Source: JANXVV01 sp038230975 (lineage in GTDB: Bacteria; Planctomycetota; Phycisphaerae; Tepidisphaerales; Tepidisphaeraceae). From it: a stretch of 37,261 nucleotides of DNA. Position 1 is the first letter of the stretch, and every line of letters begins with the position of its first letter. The position numbers were made by a program, and so were the translations under genes. The DNA is taken from positions 1-37,261 of the forward strand of contig JBBRMF010000018.1 in the NCBI GenBank assembly GCA_038230975.1, given 5' to 3'. Under the pieces are notes generated by a model. That model saw only the letters and a program-made list of their open reading frames with translations. It was not told the DNA's origin and made no database searches. Positions 26,152-34,008 of this stretch are shown piece by piece.

Positions 26152-26316
26152 GTCATGCTCCGGTGATCGCTTCAACGAAACGCGCGGCAACAGCCGAACG
26201 GAACCCTCCGTGGATAAGACTCGATTCTATCAAATTCTAACGCTCATCGCAATTAAAAACCGCCCGATTTGAAGTTCGAATTTGCGGGAGCCGTCCAAAC
26301 CGAATTTCATTTCCCG

Positions 26317-26353
26317 GCGGGTGGCATTGCGGCAACGCAACAATGCCACCCGC
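26317..26353. repeat. Intergenic palindrome, GCGGGTGGCATTG family
   Basis: Perfect 13-bp arms (26317-26329 with 26341-26353) with an 11-base loop. It sits 12 bases beyond the stop of the PEP-CTERM gene. On the plus strand a T-rich stretch follows, so it may terminate plus-strand transcription, or act as a weak terminator for the minus-strand gene. Confidence 0.75.
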
Positions 26354-26364
26354 TTCTTTTCTTT

Positions 26365-27036
26365 TCATTTCTGATCGACCGATTTTTTGCGGCGATGTCG
26401 CAATAGCAGACCGCCGTACACCCCCGCAATTACCAACACCCCCGAAGGCTCTGGTGTCGTTCCCACAAGTGTCCACGCGCGCGATTCGCTGACGTGAAAC
26501 GCCTCTCCCGGATCAAAGCCACCCGTGTTCAACACCTGCGTGGCATCCACAAAATGATAGAGTAGCCCATCGATTGTCACACTGACCACCGGCTGGTGAT
26601 TAGTTCGCTGGTTCGGGTCGGTGATGATCGGCTGATCGCTTGTATCAAACAGGCCCGAACCCGGCTGGGCGAAAATAACACTTTGGCCGGGGTGCAGAAT
26701 CAATCCGTTGGAACCGATGTTACCATTCCACAACTGAAACGACGCCCCATTGGCAAACCCGCCCACTTGGAGTCCGGGAGAAATCGTTGAATCATCGGTG
26801 CCGTTGTTCGTCAGGAGAATCGCTCCGGTATCGAAGATGCCGTTAGCATCCGGTGTGCCGAAGAACGTCGTCTTGGGGCTACCCTGCCAGGGGATTGGAG
26901 TCGTCGGACTCGTGTGCTCGGTGTCGTAATAGGCGACGGGGACCGTCACGATAGGTGCTGCCATCGAACGGATCGAACATCCGCCAGCAACCAAGACCCC
27001 GACGATGCACCGACCTTATAAATCTCTCTTGCTCAT
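26365..27036 (-). pseudogene. PEP-CTERM secreted protein with a stop codon in its signal peptide
   Basis: An ATG at 27036 follows a good GGGAG Shine-Dalgarno and begins a signal peptide: MSKRDL, stop, then GRCIVGVLVAGGC and SIRSMAA. The seventh codon is TAA (27016-27018). The same frame then stays open for the whole protein to 26365, including a beta-rich body and a clear PEP-CTERM tail (TTPEPSGVLVIAGVYGGLLL followed by RHRRKK). Without the stop it would be about 223 residues. The alternative TTG start at 26994 lacks the basic N-region and a ribosome binding site. Because the SD, the signal peptide and the C-terminal sorting tail all fit together across the stop, this is best read as a recently interrupted gene, or as readthrough. 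Confidence 0.75.
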
Positions 27037-27060
27037 GATTAACTCCCACAGCAGTTTCCT

Positions 27061-27107
27061 CGCCACGGAGTGGCGGCAAGAATTTAGCCCACGACGTCAG
27101 TCGTGGG
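27061..27107. repeat. Intergenic hairpins including CCCACGAC...GTCGTGGG
   Basis: Two adjacent palindromes: CGCCA/TGGCG (27061-27075) and a perfect 8-bp stem with a 4-base loop (27088-27107). The latter resembles a known recurrent planctomycete intergenic palindrome that begins with CCCACGAC. It lies between the pseudopilin stop and the PEP-CTERM start. Confidence 0.7.
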
Positions 27108-27199
27108 AAAACGATCGCGAAATCAAATAGCCCTGAAAGGGGCGTAAGGAATCCGCATCCCCCAACGCTGCAACCACCGTTCCCGTCACAAATCTCCTG

Positions 27200-27988
27200 T
27201 CACCTTTTCGGCAACGTCGGCAGCGGAACCGGCGTCACATAATTGGGCCGCCAATACAATGCCCACAATTGTTGAAGCGGCACCGTCGCCGCGTGCCCGT
27301 CACAAAATCCGATGTTGATCGCCTCCCCGTGCCGAGCCATGCAGATTCGGCCCATGCCATTCGCATTTTTCATCTGCGCAACCGATGGATGCAGCGTCGG
27401 CGGTGGGGCGTCGTTGGCACTCGGCCAGGTATCGATCCACCCCGAATCCATAAAGCACGGCACCTCCGCCGACCGACGAATCGGGGTATTGAAGAACTGA
27501 GTCTCCCAGAATTGCCGATTCTCCGACCCGCTGGGAATCCACCGCTCGCCACGTGTATTGTATTGATACAACCAACCATTGATGGCATAGCTGCCGGTCT
27601 GTTTGCTGATGATCGGCCATCCCGGATTCGGCCCCCACGTTGTAAACGCCGTCCCCCATCCATCGCGATCAGAGGTCGGAATCATCGCTTCCGGGCAGAG
27701 CCGCGATTGATCGATATTGCTATAGACGCTCCGCAATTGCCCAATCCAAAGCCCGAGGCCATCATCCGCATCGTAGAGATAGTAAGGGATCGACCTGCCT
27801 CGATGTTCCTGCGTATAAAGTTGCCAGGCCATCCCCAGTTGCCGCACCGTTGATAAGCACTTAACGGTAGTGGCCCCGCGGCGCGCTTTACTCAATGCCG
27901 GCAGCAAGATCGAAATCAGCAGCGCGATGATGCCGATGACAACGAGCAGTTCGACCAACGTAAACCCGCGATTTGTTGGACGTCGCAT
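27200..27988 (-). CDS. Type II secretion / type IV pilin-like pseudopilin
   Basis: A 262-residue protein starting at ATG 27988, chosen because the leader MRRPTNRGFTLVELL must be at the N-terminus. It has the prepilin peptidase signature G-FTLVE with Phe at +1 and Glu at +5, then a long hydrophobic helix (VVIGIIALLISILLPAL). The body is C-type beta-rich and ends in a region with RHGEAINIGFCDGHAATVPL, which is the H-x-G-x-(V/I)-x-F-x-DGH pattern seen in planctomycete DUF1559-like pseudopilins. Such proteins are highly multiplied in Planctomycetes and their role is poorly defined. A longer frame to 28090 lacks a prepilin leader. No strong ribosome binding site is evident. Confidence 0.88.
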   Translation of the reverse strand: MRRPTNRGFTLVELLVVIGIIALLISILLPALSKARRGATTVKCLSTVRQLGMAWQLYTQEHRGRSIPYYLYDADDGLGLWIGQLRSVYSNIDQSRLCPEAMIPTSDRDGWGTAFTTWGPNPGWPIISKQTGSYAINGWLYQYNTRGERWIPSGSENRQFWETQFFNTPIRRSAEVPCFMDSGWIDTWPSANDAPPPTLHPSVAQMKNANGMGRICMARHGEAINIGFCDGHAATVPLQQLWALYWRPNYVTPVPLPTLPKR

Positions 27989-28093
27989 GATTGCATTAAC
28001 GCGAGGGGTGGATCGGATGTCAAGCAAATTCCTGGACCCAATCTCCATGCTTCCGGAGAATACTGTGGCCTGTTCAAGCCGGAGCCGCACGGA

Positions 28094-28771
28094 TTATTCT
28101 CGTCGTTCGTCGCGCTTCGGGCGGGCGTGGTCAGGCACAGCCGATTCGCTCATAGGAACCCATTCCACATCAAATGTGCCACTGTAGCCAAAGAGAGGTC
28201 CCCAGGTTTTGTTGCGCACGTTGACTTCAATTCGGAAGCGGCCAATCGCGTCATCGTACCATTCGCAGACTTCGGCCACGCCGGAAAGAAACATCGGAAA
28301 GCGAAAGTCGATTAAACCCTCATAGAACCGCTGCTCTCCGCTGCGCAATCGCAATCCGCCGCGCTCATCGACGGACAGGTCAATATCCACTGCGAGATGC
28401 TGATGCGTACCCAGGTAATCCACAATTTTCTGGCGTCGTTCGCTGTAGATCATGTACGCATCAAACCGACGCTGCTTTTTCGTCTGGAAGGTGCGCAGCC
28501 AGGTCACTGTTTCACGACCCAGTGAGTCACGGTAAGCATAGTTTTCAATCGTAAACGGTACGTTCCTTCCCTGTTCGGGGAACATGATCCGCCGCCAGGT
28601 GCCCACATACAGGAACGGCAACGTGTAAAATCGCCCGTGCCAGAGCCGATCCATGATGCCACGGCCGATGGCCGCGACGTGGTCAGAACTGGAAAAGCCA
28701 AAGCGTTTCTGGATCTGAGGGTGCAGTCGGGAAAAATCCGAACCCATCGCCAATTCGTAAATACTTTTCAC
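28094..28771 (-). CDS. DUF4166 family protein
   Basis: A 225-residue protein opening with IYELAMGSDFSRLHPQIQKR FGFSSSD, the typical start of DUF4166 proteins, and containing GIMDRLWHGRFYTLPFLYVG and FYEGLIDFRFPMFLSGVAEV. No signal peptide is present. The function is unknown. Its start codon overlaps the stop of the upstream SRPBCC-DoxX gene by the usual ATGA four-base overlap, so the two are translationally coupled. DUF4166 and DoxX-like genes often occur together, as I recall. Confidence 0.8.
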   Translation of the reverse strand: MKSIYELAMGSDFSRLHPQIQKRFGFSSSDHVAAIGRGIMDRLWHGRFYTLPFLYVGTWRRIMFPEQGRNVPFTIENYAYRDSLGRETVTWLRTFQTKKQRRFDAYMIYSERRQKIVDYLGTHQHLAVDIDLSVDERGGLRLRSGEQRFYEGLIDFRFPMFLSGVAEVCEWYDDAIGRFRIEVNVRNKTWGPLFGYSGTFDVEWVPMSESAVPDHARPKRDERRE

Positions 28772-29712
28772 GATGCACTCTCCTCGGACTTTGACGGTTG
28801 GCGCACGCAGCGACTCGCTGAAGGCAAACCAGCACCACCTTCCAACAGGGCCACTGCGGCAAGTGCACCGACGGACACATTTAAAGAAACCGGGTTAAAG
28901 GCTGCCGACAGAAAGCCCGGCGATCGAATGGACACCCCAATGATGGCCAACGGCATCACCGCGAGCGTACACCACAGAGGCCATCGCGTTTTCCAGGCGA
29001 GCAGAATGACTAAGCCAAGAACGAACTCTGCCCAGCCCGCGCCAACACTTACCCTGTGTGCTGAATCGAGCGAGAGGCCGCTCGCGCGCAGCATGGCTAA
29101 CTCATCTGGATGATTGAAAATCAACTTGGGAATGGCACCCTGGTAAACCCACACAAAACTCACGGCCAGACGCGAAACTGCATGGGCCAGACTACGGCGC
29201 ATCGTTACCGCAGGCGCGATGCCATCCTCAATCCACAAACGGAGACGATCAAAGCTCCAGGCCGTTGCCCACCCCATCAATGGCCGGAATATCCACCGGT
29301 CGACCCAGCGCCCTATCACACCGAATCGCACTTCGTAATCGTACGCCGTCAGGAAGCGGACTGACGTTCCACCTTCTCGTGGCACATATTTCCAGTACCC
29401 AGACCCAACGCGAATGAGGCTTCGTGGATCATCAGACCAAAACTTCAGAGCGCTTGTCCGTTGGCCGCCATCGACCTCTCGCTGGCCAACCGTTTCTCCT
29501 TCGCCTCGGATCGTCATGCCTAAACCGATCCGCGTCTCATAAAGAAATCGTTGCGCTTGATCCGCATCCGTACGAGGTAAATAGTGAATTTCGGTAAAGC
29601 GAAGATCCCACTGCTCATGCAGATGTGGCGTTTGCGTGAACCGCCATACCTCGTCAATTGATCCACGGATGTCAATCTCGACGTAAATGCTCCGTGTGTC
29701 TGCTACTGACAT
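28768..29712 (-). CDS. SRPBCC-domain protein fused to a DoxX-like membrane domain
   Basis: A 314-residue two-part protein. Residues ~1-150 form an SRPBCC/START-like ligand-binding fold (IYVEIDIRGSIDEVWRFTQT PHLHEQWDLRFTEI at the start, SGYWKYVPREGGTSVRFLTA near 110-130). From ~175 it has four hydrophobic helices like DoxX-like proteins (FVWVYQGAIPKLIFNHPDE, GWAEFVLGLVILLAWKT, CTLAVMPLAIIGVSI, LNVSVGALAAVALLEGGAGL). The binding domain presumably faces the cytoplasm. Downstream and overlapping it is a DUF4166 gene. A TATACT box at 29722-29727 lies only 9 bases before the ATG and no ribosome binding site is seen, so the mRNA may be leaderless or nearly so. The function is unknown. Confidence 0.8.
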   Translation of the reverse strand: MSVADTRSIYVEIDIRGSIDEVWRFTQTPHLHEQWDLRFTEIHYLPRTDADQAQRFLYETRIGLGMTIRGEGETVGQREVDGGQRTSALKFWSDDPRSLIRVGSGYWKYVPREGGTSVRFLTAYDYEVRFGVIGRWVDRWIFRPLMGWATAWSFDRLRLWIEDGIAPAVTMRRSLAHAVSRLAVSFVWVYQGAIPKLIFNHPDELAMLRASGLSLDSAHRVSVGAGWAEFVLGLVILLAWKTRWPLWCTLAVMPLAIIGVSIRSPGFLSAAFNPVSLNVSVGALAAVALLEGGAGLPSASRCVRQPSKSEESAS

Positions 29713-30042
29713 GTTCTATCGAGTATACAGAAGAACCGTTGATTCTTTGTACAAGACTGATTCTTTTAGAAATTTCAACAACTTTCATTCAATCCCCAAT
29801 CCACTCCGATCTCCATTCACTCTAAAATTCCCAATCTTTCCCTCCATTTTCCCCCGTCCGCACTTGCTATTTCCCCGGTTCATTTCCACAATGCGGCGTC
29901 AACTTAAAGTTGAGATTCAAAGGATTGATCGTCGGCCAACGGACTGGCCGATAGACCGATGGGTGGTCAGCAGATCGTACAGCTGGCCGTCACGGGTTGT
30001 TAACGTGATTCATTCGGGCCTCAGGCTCAAGGACGGGCGCTC
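29713..30042. other. Divergent intergenic region upstream of murA
   Basis: About 330 bases. The left half is pyrimidine-rich on the plus strand (CCCTCCATTTTCCCCCG region) and the right half is ordinary. I see no gene. The -10-like box for the minus-strand SRPBCC gene is at its left edge. The AAGGA ribosome binding site of murA is at its right edge (near 30029). Confidence 0.5.
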
Positions 30043-31347
30043 ATGGACAGCTTCATCATTCACGGTGGGAATCGCCTCAAGGGTAAAATTGAAGTTTCCG
30101 GGAGTAAGAACTCGGCGCTTCCGATCCTTGCCGCCTGCTTAATGGCCGAGGGCAAAACCGTTCTCAAAGGCGTTCCGCGCCTTTCCGACATCGATTCCAT
30201 GGCCAAGCTCATCGGTGAGCTGGGTTGCCATGTCTTTCGCCATGAATCCACCGCAACCGTGGGGGATGGCCCGGCACTCAACGGCAATCTGGATCTTGAA
30301 GTGACCGATGAATCCATGTGCGAAGCCCGCTACGACATCGTCAAAACGATGCGGGCCTCCATCTGCGTGCTCGGGCCCCTGCTCGCCAAGCGCGGCAAAG
30401 CCATCGTCTCCATACCCGGCGGTTGTGCCATCGGTGATCGGCCGGTCGATCTTCATGTGCGCGGCCTCCAAAAACTCGGCGCGGAATTCCGTACTGAAAA
30501 CGGCAACATCATTGGTGAAGTGCGCGGCCGGCTCAAAGGCTGCCGCATGTACCTCGGCGGGGCGCAAGGCCCAACCGTCCTGGGCACGATCAATGTCATG
30601 TGTGCCGCCGCCCTGGCTGAGGGCGAAACGGTTCTCGTCGGGGCCGCCTGCGAACCGGAAGTCGTGGACTGTGCTGACCTGCTCAACAAGATGGGTGCCA
30701 AAATCGTCGGGCATGGCACCCCGGAAATACGCATCGAAGGCGTCGATAAACTCATCGGCTGCGAACATCGTATCATCCCCGACCGCATCGAGTGCGGCAC
30801 CTTCATGCTCGCCGCCGCCATCACCAACGGTGAGCTTGAACTGAAGCACTGTAATCTCGATCACCTGATCGCCGTCGTCGATCGTATGGACGAAGTCGGC
30901 ATCAAAACCTCGCGGGAGAATGGCACCATTTTCTGCTCATCCGCCCGCCGATTAAACCCCGTCGAATTGACGACCCAGCCCTACCCCGGCTTCCCGACCG
31001 ATCTTCAAGCCCAACTGATGGCTCTGCTCTGTTTGGCCGACGGGATGAGCGTCATCACCGAACGGATCTTCCCCGATCGTTTCCTGCACGTCGGCGAGCT
31101 GAATCGCATGGGTGCCCGCATCCGTAAGGAAGGCGCTACCGCCGTCGTCCAAGGCGTCAAAGAACTGCAAGGTGCCAGCGTGATGGCCAGCGACCTCCGC
31201 GCCTCCGCCGCATTGGTCCTCGCCGGACTCGTCGCCCGTGGCACGACCCGAATCGATCGCGTCTACCACATCGATCGCGGCTACGAAAAAATCGAGCAAA
31301 AACTCCGAGCGGTGGGCGCGGATATCGAGCGCGTGAGGGAACGATAA
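30043..31347 (+). CDS. murA: UDP-N-acetylglucosamine 1-carboxyvinyltransferase MurA
   Basis: Transfers enolpyruvate from PEP to UDP-GlcNAc, the first committed step of peptidoglycan precursor synthesis, in the cytoplasm. It is 434 residues long, slightly longer than the E. coli enzyme. Conserved residues: Lys22 and Asn23 in EVSGSKNSALP, the catalytic Cys128 in IPGGCAIGDRPVDLHVRGL (Cys115 in E. coli), the RIECGTFMLAAA and PGFPTDLQAQLMAL regions, and DLRASAALVLAGL near the end. The catalytic Cys makes it fosfomycin-sensitive in type. An AAGGA ribosome binding site precedes the ATG. It shows that this lineage makes peptidoglycan, consistent with current understanding of Planctomycetes. Confidence 0.96.
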   Translation: MDSFIIHGGNRLKGKIEVSGSKNSALPILAACLMAEGKTVLKGVPRLSDIDSMAKLIGELGCHVFRHESTATVGDGPALNGNLDLEVTDESMCEARYDIVKTMRASICVLGPLLAKRGKAIVSIPGGCAIGDRPVDLHVRGLQKLGAEFRTENGNIIGEVRGRLKGCRMYLGGAQGPTVLGTINVMCAAALAEGETVLVGAACEPEVVDCADLLNKMGAKIVGHGTPEIRIEGVDKLIGCEHRIIPDRIECGTFMLAAAITNGELELKHCNLDHLIAVVDRMDEVGIKTSRENGTIFCSSARRLNPVELTTQPYPGFPTDLQAQLMALLCLADGMSVITERIFPDRFLHVGELNRMGARIRKEGATAVVQGVKELQGASVMASDLRASAALVLAGLVARGTTRIDRVYHIDRGYEKIEQKLRAVGADIERVRER

Positions 31348-31399
31348 CCATTCCAGCCGATAACGACTTTTCCAGTAGGAATCACCGCGACAGGTGATT

Positions 31400-31750
31400 A
31401 TGCTGGATGGCATGAAACACGAAGAAATCGACACATCGGTTCACGAGGCGCAGACAACCCTCGACTTGGTGGCTTATCAAGATGCTTCGGTCGTCAGTCG
31501 AGTCGTGCTTAAACATAAGGGCGGCAGCGTGACGCTGTTCGCGTTTGATGCCGATCAGGAACTCAGCGAGCACACCTCGCCGTCTGATGCGCTGGTCAAT
31601 GTCCTCGAAGGCGAAGTCGAGTTGACGGTCTCTGGTAAGGCATTCCGTGTGATAGCCGGGCAGATGTTCACGTTCCTTGCCAATAAACCACACGCCATAC
31701 GGGCAGTCAGCCGGTTCAAGATGATGCTTACGATGATCCACGCTACTTAG
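31400..31750 (+). CDS. Small cupin-domain protein
   Basis: About 116 residues, a single cupin barrel. Conserved strands: KGGSVTLFAFDADQELSEHT (~39-58), ALVNVLEGEVELTVSGK (~64-80) and HAIRAVSRFKMMLTMI (~98-113). The usual HxH metal pair is replaced by E-x-H-T, and the later His is present, so metal binding is possible but not assured. The ATG at 31400 or 31412 is likely; GTG at 31394 would add two residues. It lies 52 bases after murA on the same strand and overlaps by 8 bases the 3' end of the convergent LpxO-like gene. A sensor or small-molecule binding role is common for such proteins. Confidence 0.75.
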   Translation: MLDGMKHEEIDTSVHEAQTTLDLVAYQDASVVSRVVLKHKGGSVTLFAFDADQELSEHTSPSDALVNVLEGEVELTVSGKAFRVIAGQMFTFLANKPHAIRAVSRFKMMLTMIHAT

Positions 31751-32543
31751 CCAAGACCTTCCAATTCTTATAGAAGATGAAGTTCACGCCCCGCAGAAAA
31801 AACCCAAACGTCTGCACGATCGACAAAATCACCGGCTGCAAAACCGATGGCCGCAGAATATCCACGAACAAACAGTACCGCACTTGATCGGACTTATTAA
31901 ACGACTGATGCATGAGGGTGTCGTCAAAAACAAAAAGCTTGTTTTCTTTCCAGTAATGAGTCGTGTTGCCGCATTCGATGTAGGCACTGTTGTCGGTCAT
32001 GTCGTTAATGTTGTAGAGCAGCCTCAGCGTCGCGCGCAATGGCCCAAAATGACGTGATGTCGATTTCTGCTTGTTGAACACCGATACTCCGATCGTCTGA
32101 ACATACCGGTATTTCTCGTGATACGCAGGTACATCCACAATCGCGTTCATATTCTTTCCGGCCCATTTGAAAAATACCATGCTGCGCGAAATGTCCTGGA
32201 TATGGCTTTCCAGTTGCCCGACCAGATTCGCTTTGTATGCGGAATCAATCAGGCTTTGAACTTCGTTCGCGTAATCCTTCGGCAAATCCTCCAGCCGATA
32301 AATCCCCTTGTTGATATACGGCAGTGTCAGGATATCCATCACGATATTCACCGGTGACAGCACCCAGGTCAGTAACCCGTTGCCAAAGAAATATTGCATG
32401 ACCTTCCCGAAATCCAGATTGCGATTTCGCATCACGTCATACAAACCGCAGATCACGTAAAACAGCGTGATTCTTGGGAAGAAATAGCCAGCCGGCAAAA
32501 GGATGATGAGCGCGTTCCGAAGATACTTCAGTTGCTTTTTCAT
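31743..32543 (-). CDS. Aspartyl/asparaginyl beta-hydroxylase (LpxO-like)
   Basis: From ATG 32543 it is 266 residues. An N-terminal hydrophobic segment (NALIILLPAGYFFPRITLF) anchors it in the membrane. The C-terminal catalytic region resembles LpxO-type Fe(II)/2-oxoglutarate hydroxylases. His165 sits in SRHFGPLRATLRL, the FDDTLMHQSFN segment carries Asp207-208 and His212, and Arg222 in DQVRYCLFVDILRPS is the likely 2-oxoglutarate ligand. It may hydroxylate a lipid or a peptide; LpxO itself 2-hydroxylates a lipid A acyl chain. A longer frame to 32708 is not supported by a ribosome binding site. The neighbours are murA and cupins. The substrate is unassigned. Confidence 0.8.
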   Translation of the reverse strand: MKKQLKYLRNALIILLPAGYFFPRITLFYVICGLYDVMRNRNLDFGKVMQYFFGNGLLTWVLSPVNIVMDILTLPYINKGIYRLEDLPKDYANEVQSLIDSAYKANLVGQLESHIQDISRSMVFFKWAGKNMNAIVDVPAYHEKYRYVQTIGVSVFNKQKSTSRHFGPLRATLRLLYNINDMTDNSAYIECGNTTHYWKENKLFVFDDTLMHQSFNKSDQVRYCLFVDILRPSVLQPVILSIVQTFGFFLRGVNFIFYKNWKVLAK

Positions 32544-32766
32544 AATAATTCCAGCCCGGAAAGATACGGATGGGAATCGGTTTTTTCGTAAACCGACATC
32601 GACCGCAGCCCTGCGACTTTGGTTAATGGAAGATACCTTGCTTCTAATTTGAAAGAAACTGTGCCGGACCTCAAAAGCCCGTATGATTCGACTTTGTTGC
32701 CAGATCATCGAAGTCTTTATAAAAGATCATCTGACGCCCCTCAGGAAAACTCACTTGCGTGTACTG

Positions 32767-33204
32767 ATGAAACGAACCGTTCTCTTTCTGGCCATTCTGC
32801 TCGCTTCCGTCGGATGCGCAAACCACCCGATGGATAAGCCCGCCACACTCACCTCCACCACGCCGACTGATCCACCCGCCAAGAAAATCTCCGTCCTCTT
32901 CACGCAGGCTCTCTCCGATCCCGCCGGTAAAGAAGTTCGCATTTTGACGGTCGACTATCCCCCCGGCGTCACCTCCGCCGCCCATCGCCATCCCGGTTCC
33001 ATCTTTGCCTATGTGCTGGAAGGCGATGTCCTCTGCCAAGTCGAAGGCCAACCTCTCAAGACCTACCACGTCGGCGATATCTGGTATGAATATCCCCAAC
33101 AACTCCACCAGGTTTCCGGCAACGCCAGCAGCACCAAGCCCGCCAAACTGCTTGTATTTTTCCTGACGGAAGCGGGGAAACCGATCGTTTTGCCGGAGAA
33201 GTAA
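32767..33204 (+). CDS. Cupin-domain lipoprotein
   Basis: A 145-residue protein from ATG 32767. It starts with a lipoprotein signal MKRTVLFLAILLASVGCA (lipobox SVGC) and a Pro/Thr-rich linker. The single cupin domain has the metal-binding motif PPGVTSAAHRHPGSIFAYVL EGDVLCQVEG, with His-x-His and the Glu of LEGD, then a late His in PQQLHQVSG. Residues 28 codons further upstream are open but do not fit a signal peptide. It stands divergent to the LpxO-like gene and converges with the HTH gene, whose stop is 3 bases away. It is expected to lie at a membrane, outer or inner. Confidence 0.82.
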   Translation: MKRTVLFLAILLASVGCANHPMDKPATLTSTTPTDPPAKKISVLFTQALSDPAGKEVRILTVDYPPGVTSAAHRHPGSIFAYVLEGDVLCQVEGQPLKTYHVGDIWYEYPQQLHQVSGNASSTKPAKLLVFFLTEAGKPIVLPEK

Positions 33205-33207
33205 TCT

Positions 33208-33609
33208 CTAAGTCAGAACAAGTTGACAGTGGTTCTCGCTCAGGACGTGAACACCGGCATGGCCGTGTCGCGCGGTCGGTCGAACGGTGATGAATATGTC
33301 CCGATCAAGCGATGCCAGGAAATCCATGAGGCGCTCGATGGAGAAATCATTCAGCTTGCCGCGAACCAGATTCGAGATTTTTGGCTGATCAATCCCCAGC
33401 CTTCGCGAGGCTTCTTTTTGGTCCCATCGCGCATCGCGAATGATCGCACTGATCCACCGTGCGAGTTCGGCTTTTGCCAAAAACTTTTCTGGCTCAGGAA
33501 GTCCCAAGTCGGCGAAGATATTACCCACGCTTCCGTGAACTTTCTTTCCGGTATCAGCCATTTCCCGGCGTTTTGTTGCTTTTTTGTTGGTTTTAAGCGG
33601 TGGATTCAT
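33208..33609 (-). CDS. XRE-type HTH protein, HigA-like antitoxin family
   Basis: A 133-residue DNA-binding protein. The ATG at 33609 has an AAGGA Shine-Dalgarno 6 bases upstream. After a basic N-terminus comes a helix-turn-helix of the XRE/HTH_37 type (WDQKEASRRLGIDQPKISNL VRGKLNDFSIERLMDFLASL, ~65-104) and then a beta tail ending in DRDIFITVRP. This architecture is typical of antitoxins of HigB/HigA modules, in which a toxin gene usually lies immediately upstream. Here the upstream minus-strand gene is an unrelated, frameshifted small gene, so the antitoxin appears to be an orphan. It may still regulate its own or another promoter. Confidence 0.82.
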   Translation of the reverse strand: MNPPLKTNKKATKRREMADTGKKVHGSVGNIFADLGLPEPEKFLAKAELARWISAIIRDARWDQKEASRRLGIDQPKISNLVRGKLNDFSIERLMDFLASLDRDIFITVRPTARHGHAGVHVLSENHCQLVLT

Positions 33610-33668
33610 AATTTTCCTTGTGTTGCTACTTCCTCACCCCAATAGACACATACAAAGCGTAGACAAAC

Positions 33669-33951
33669 TCAACGAATGCCTCGGCGATATGCGGTTCGCT
33701 CTCCGCCGAACATCAGAACAAGCTTCCCATCTTCAAACGAGAATCGTGTACGCTCTTCTTTCGGAGCGGACGGCTGGTTCGATCCGATACGTTAAATTCA
33801 TGATCTGCCGTTTGCCCGATTCGATCGAAGTGTAGTCCATCGTTCCGTCTGATCGGATTTCGATTTCCACGCCACGTGAAGTCCATAGTCCCACAACTTG
33901 CTGGTCACCGCGAGAAGAATTGCCGCGTCTAAAAAAATCCAAGAGTCCCAT
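33669..33951 (-). pseudogene. Frameshifted small protein gene, lipocalin-like or DUF
   Basis: An ATG at 33951 follows a GGAGG Shine-Dalgarno and starts a frame: MGLLDFFRRG, then VVGLWTSRGVEIEIRSDGTM and MDYTSIESGKRQIMNLTYRI E. It then loses homology-like texture and stops at 33736-33733. In another frame of the same strand, starting at about 33779, the text becomes NQPSAPKEERTRFSFEDGKL VLMFGGERTAYRR, ending with TGA at 33669-33671. The two parts join into one compact small beta protein of the kind that carries a 'LxGxW...DGTM...TRFSFEDGKLVL' pattern. The junction near 33778-33782 lacks some residues, so a small deletion has shifted the frame. Family placement is from memory. Confidence 0.75.
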
Positions 33952-34008
33952 TCATCCTCCGTAAGCTGCCGCCTTTGGATCAAGACTTTATGCGACTAAG
34001 ATACCAAA

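Noticed and set aside
30139..30864. Minus-strand frame opposite murA
   Set aside because: It is the shadow of murA, with no domain features.
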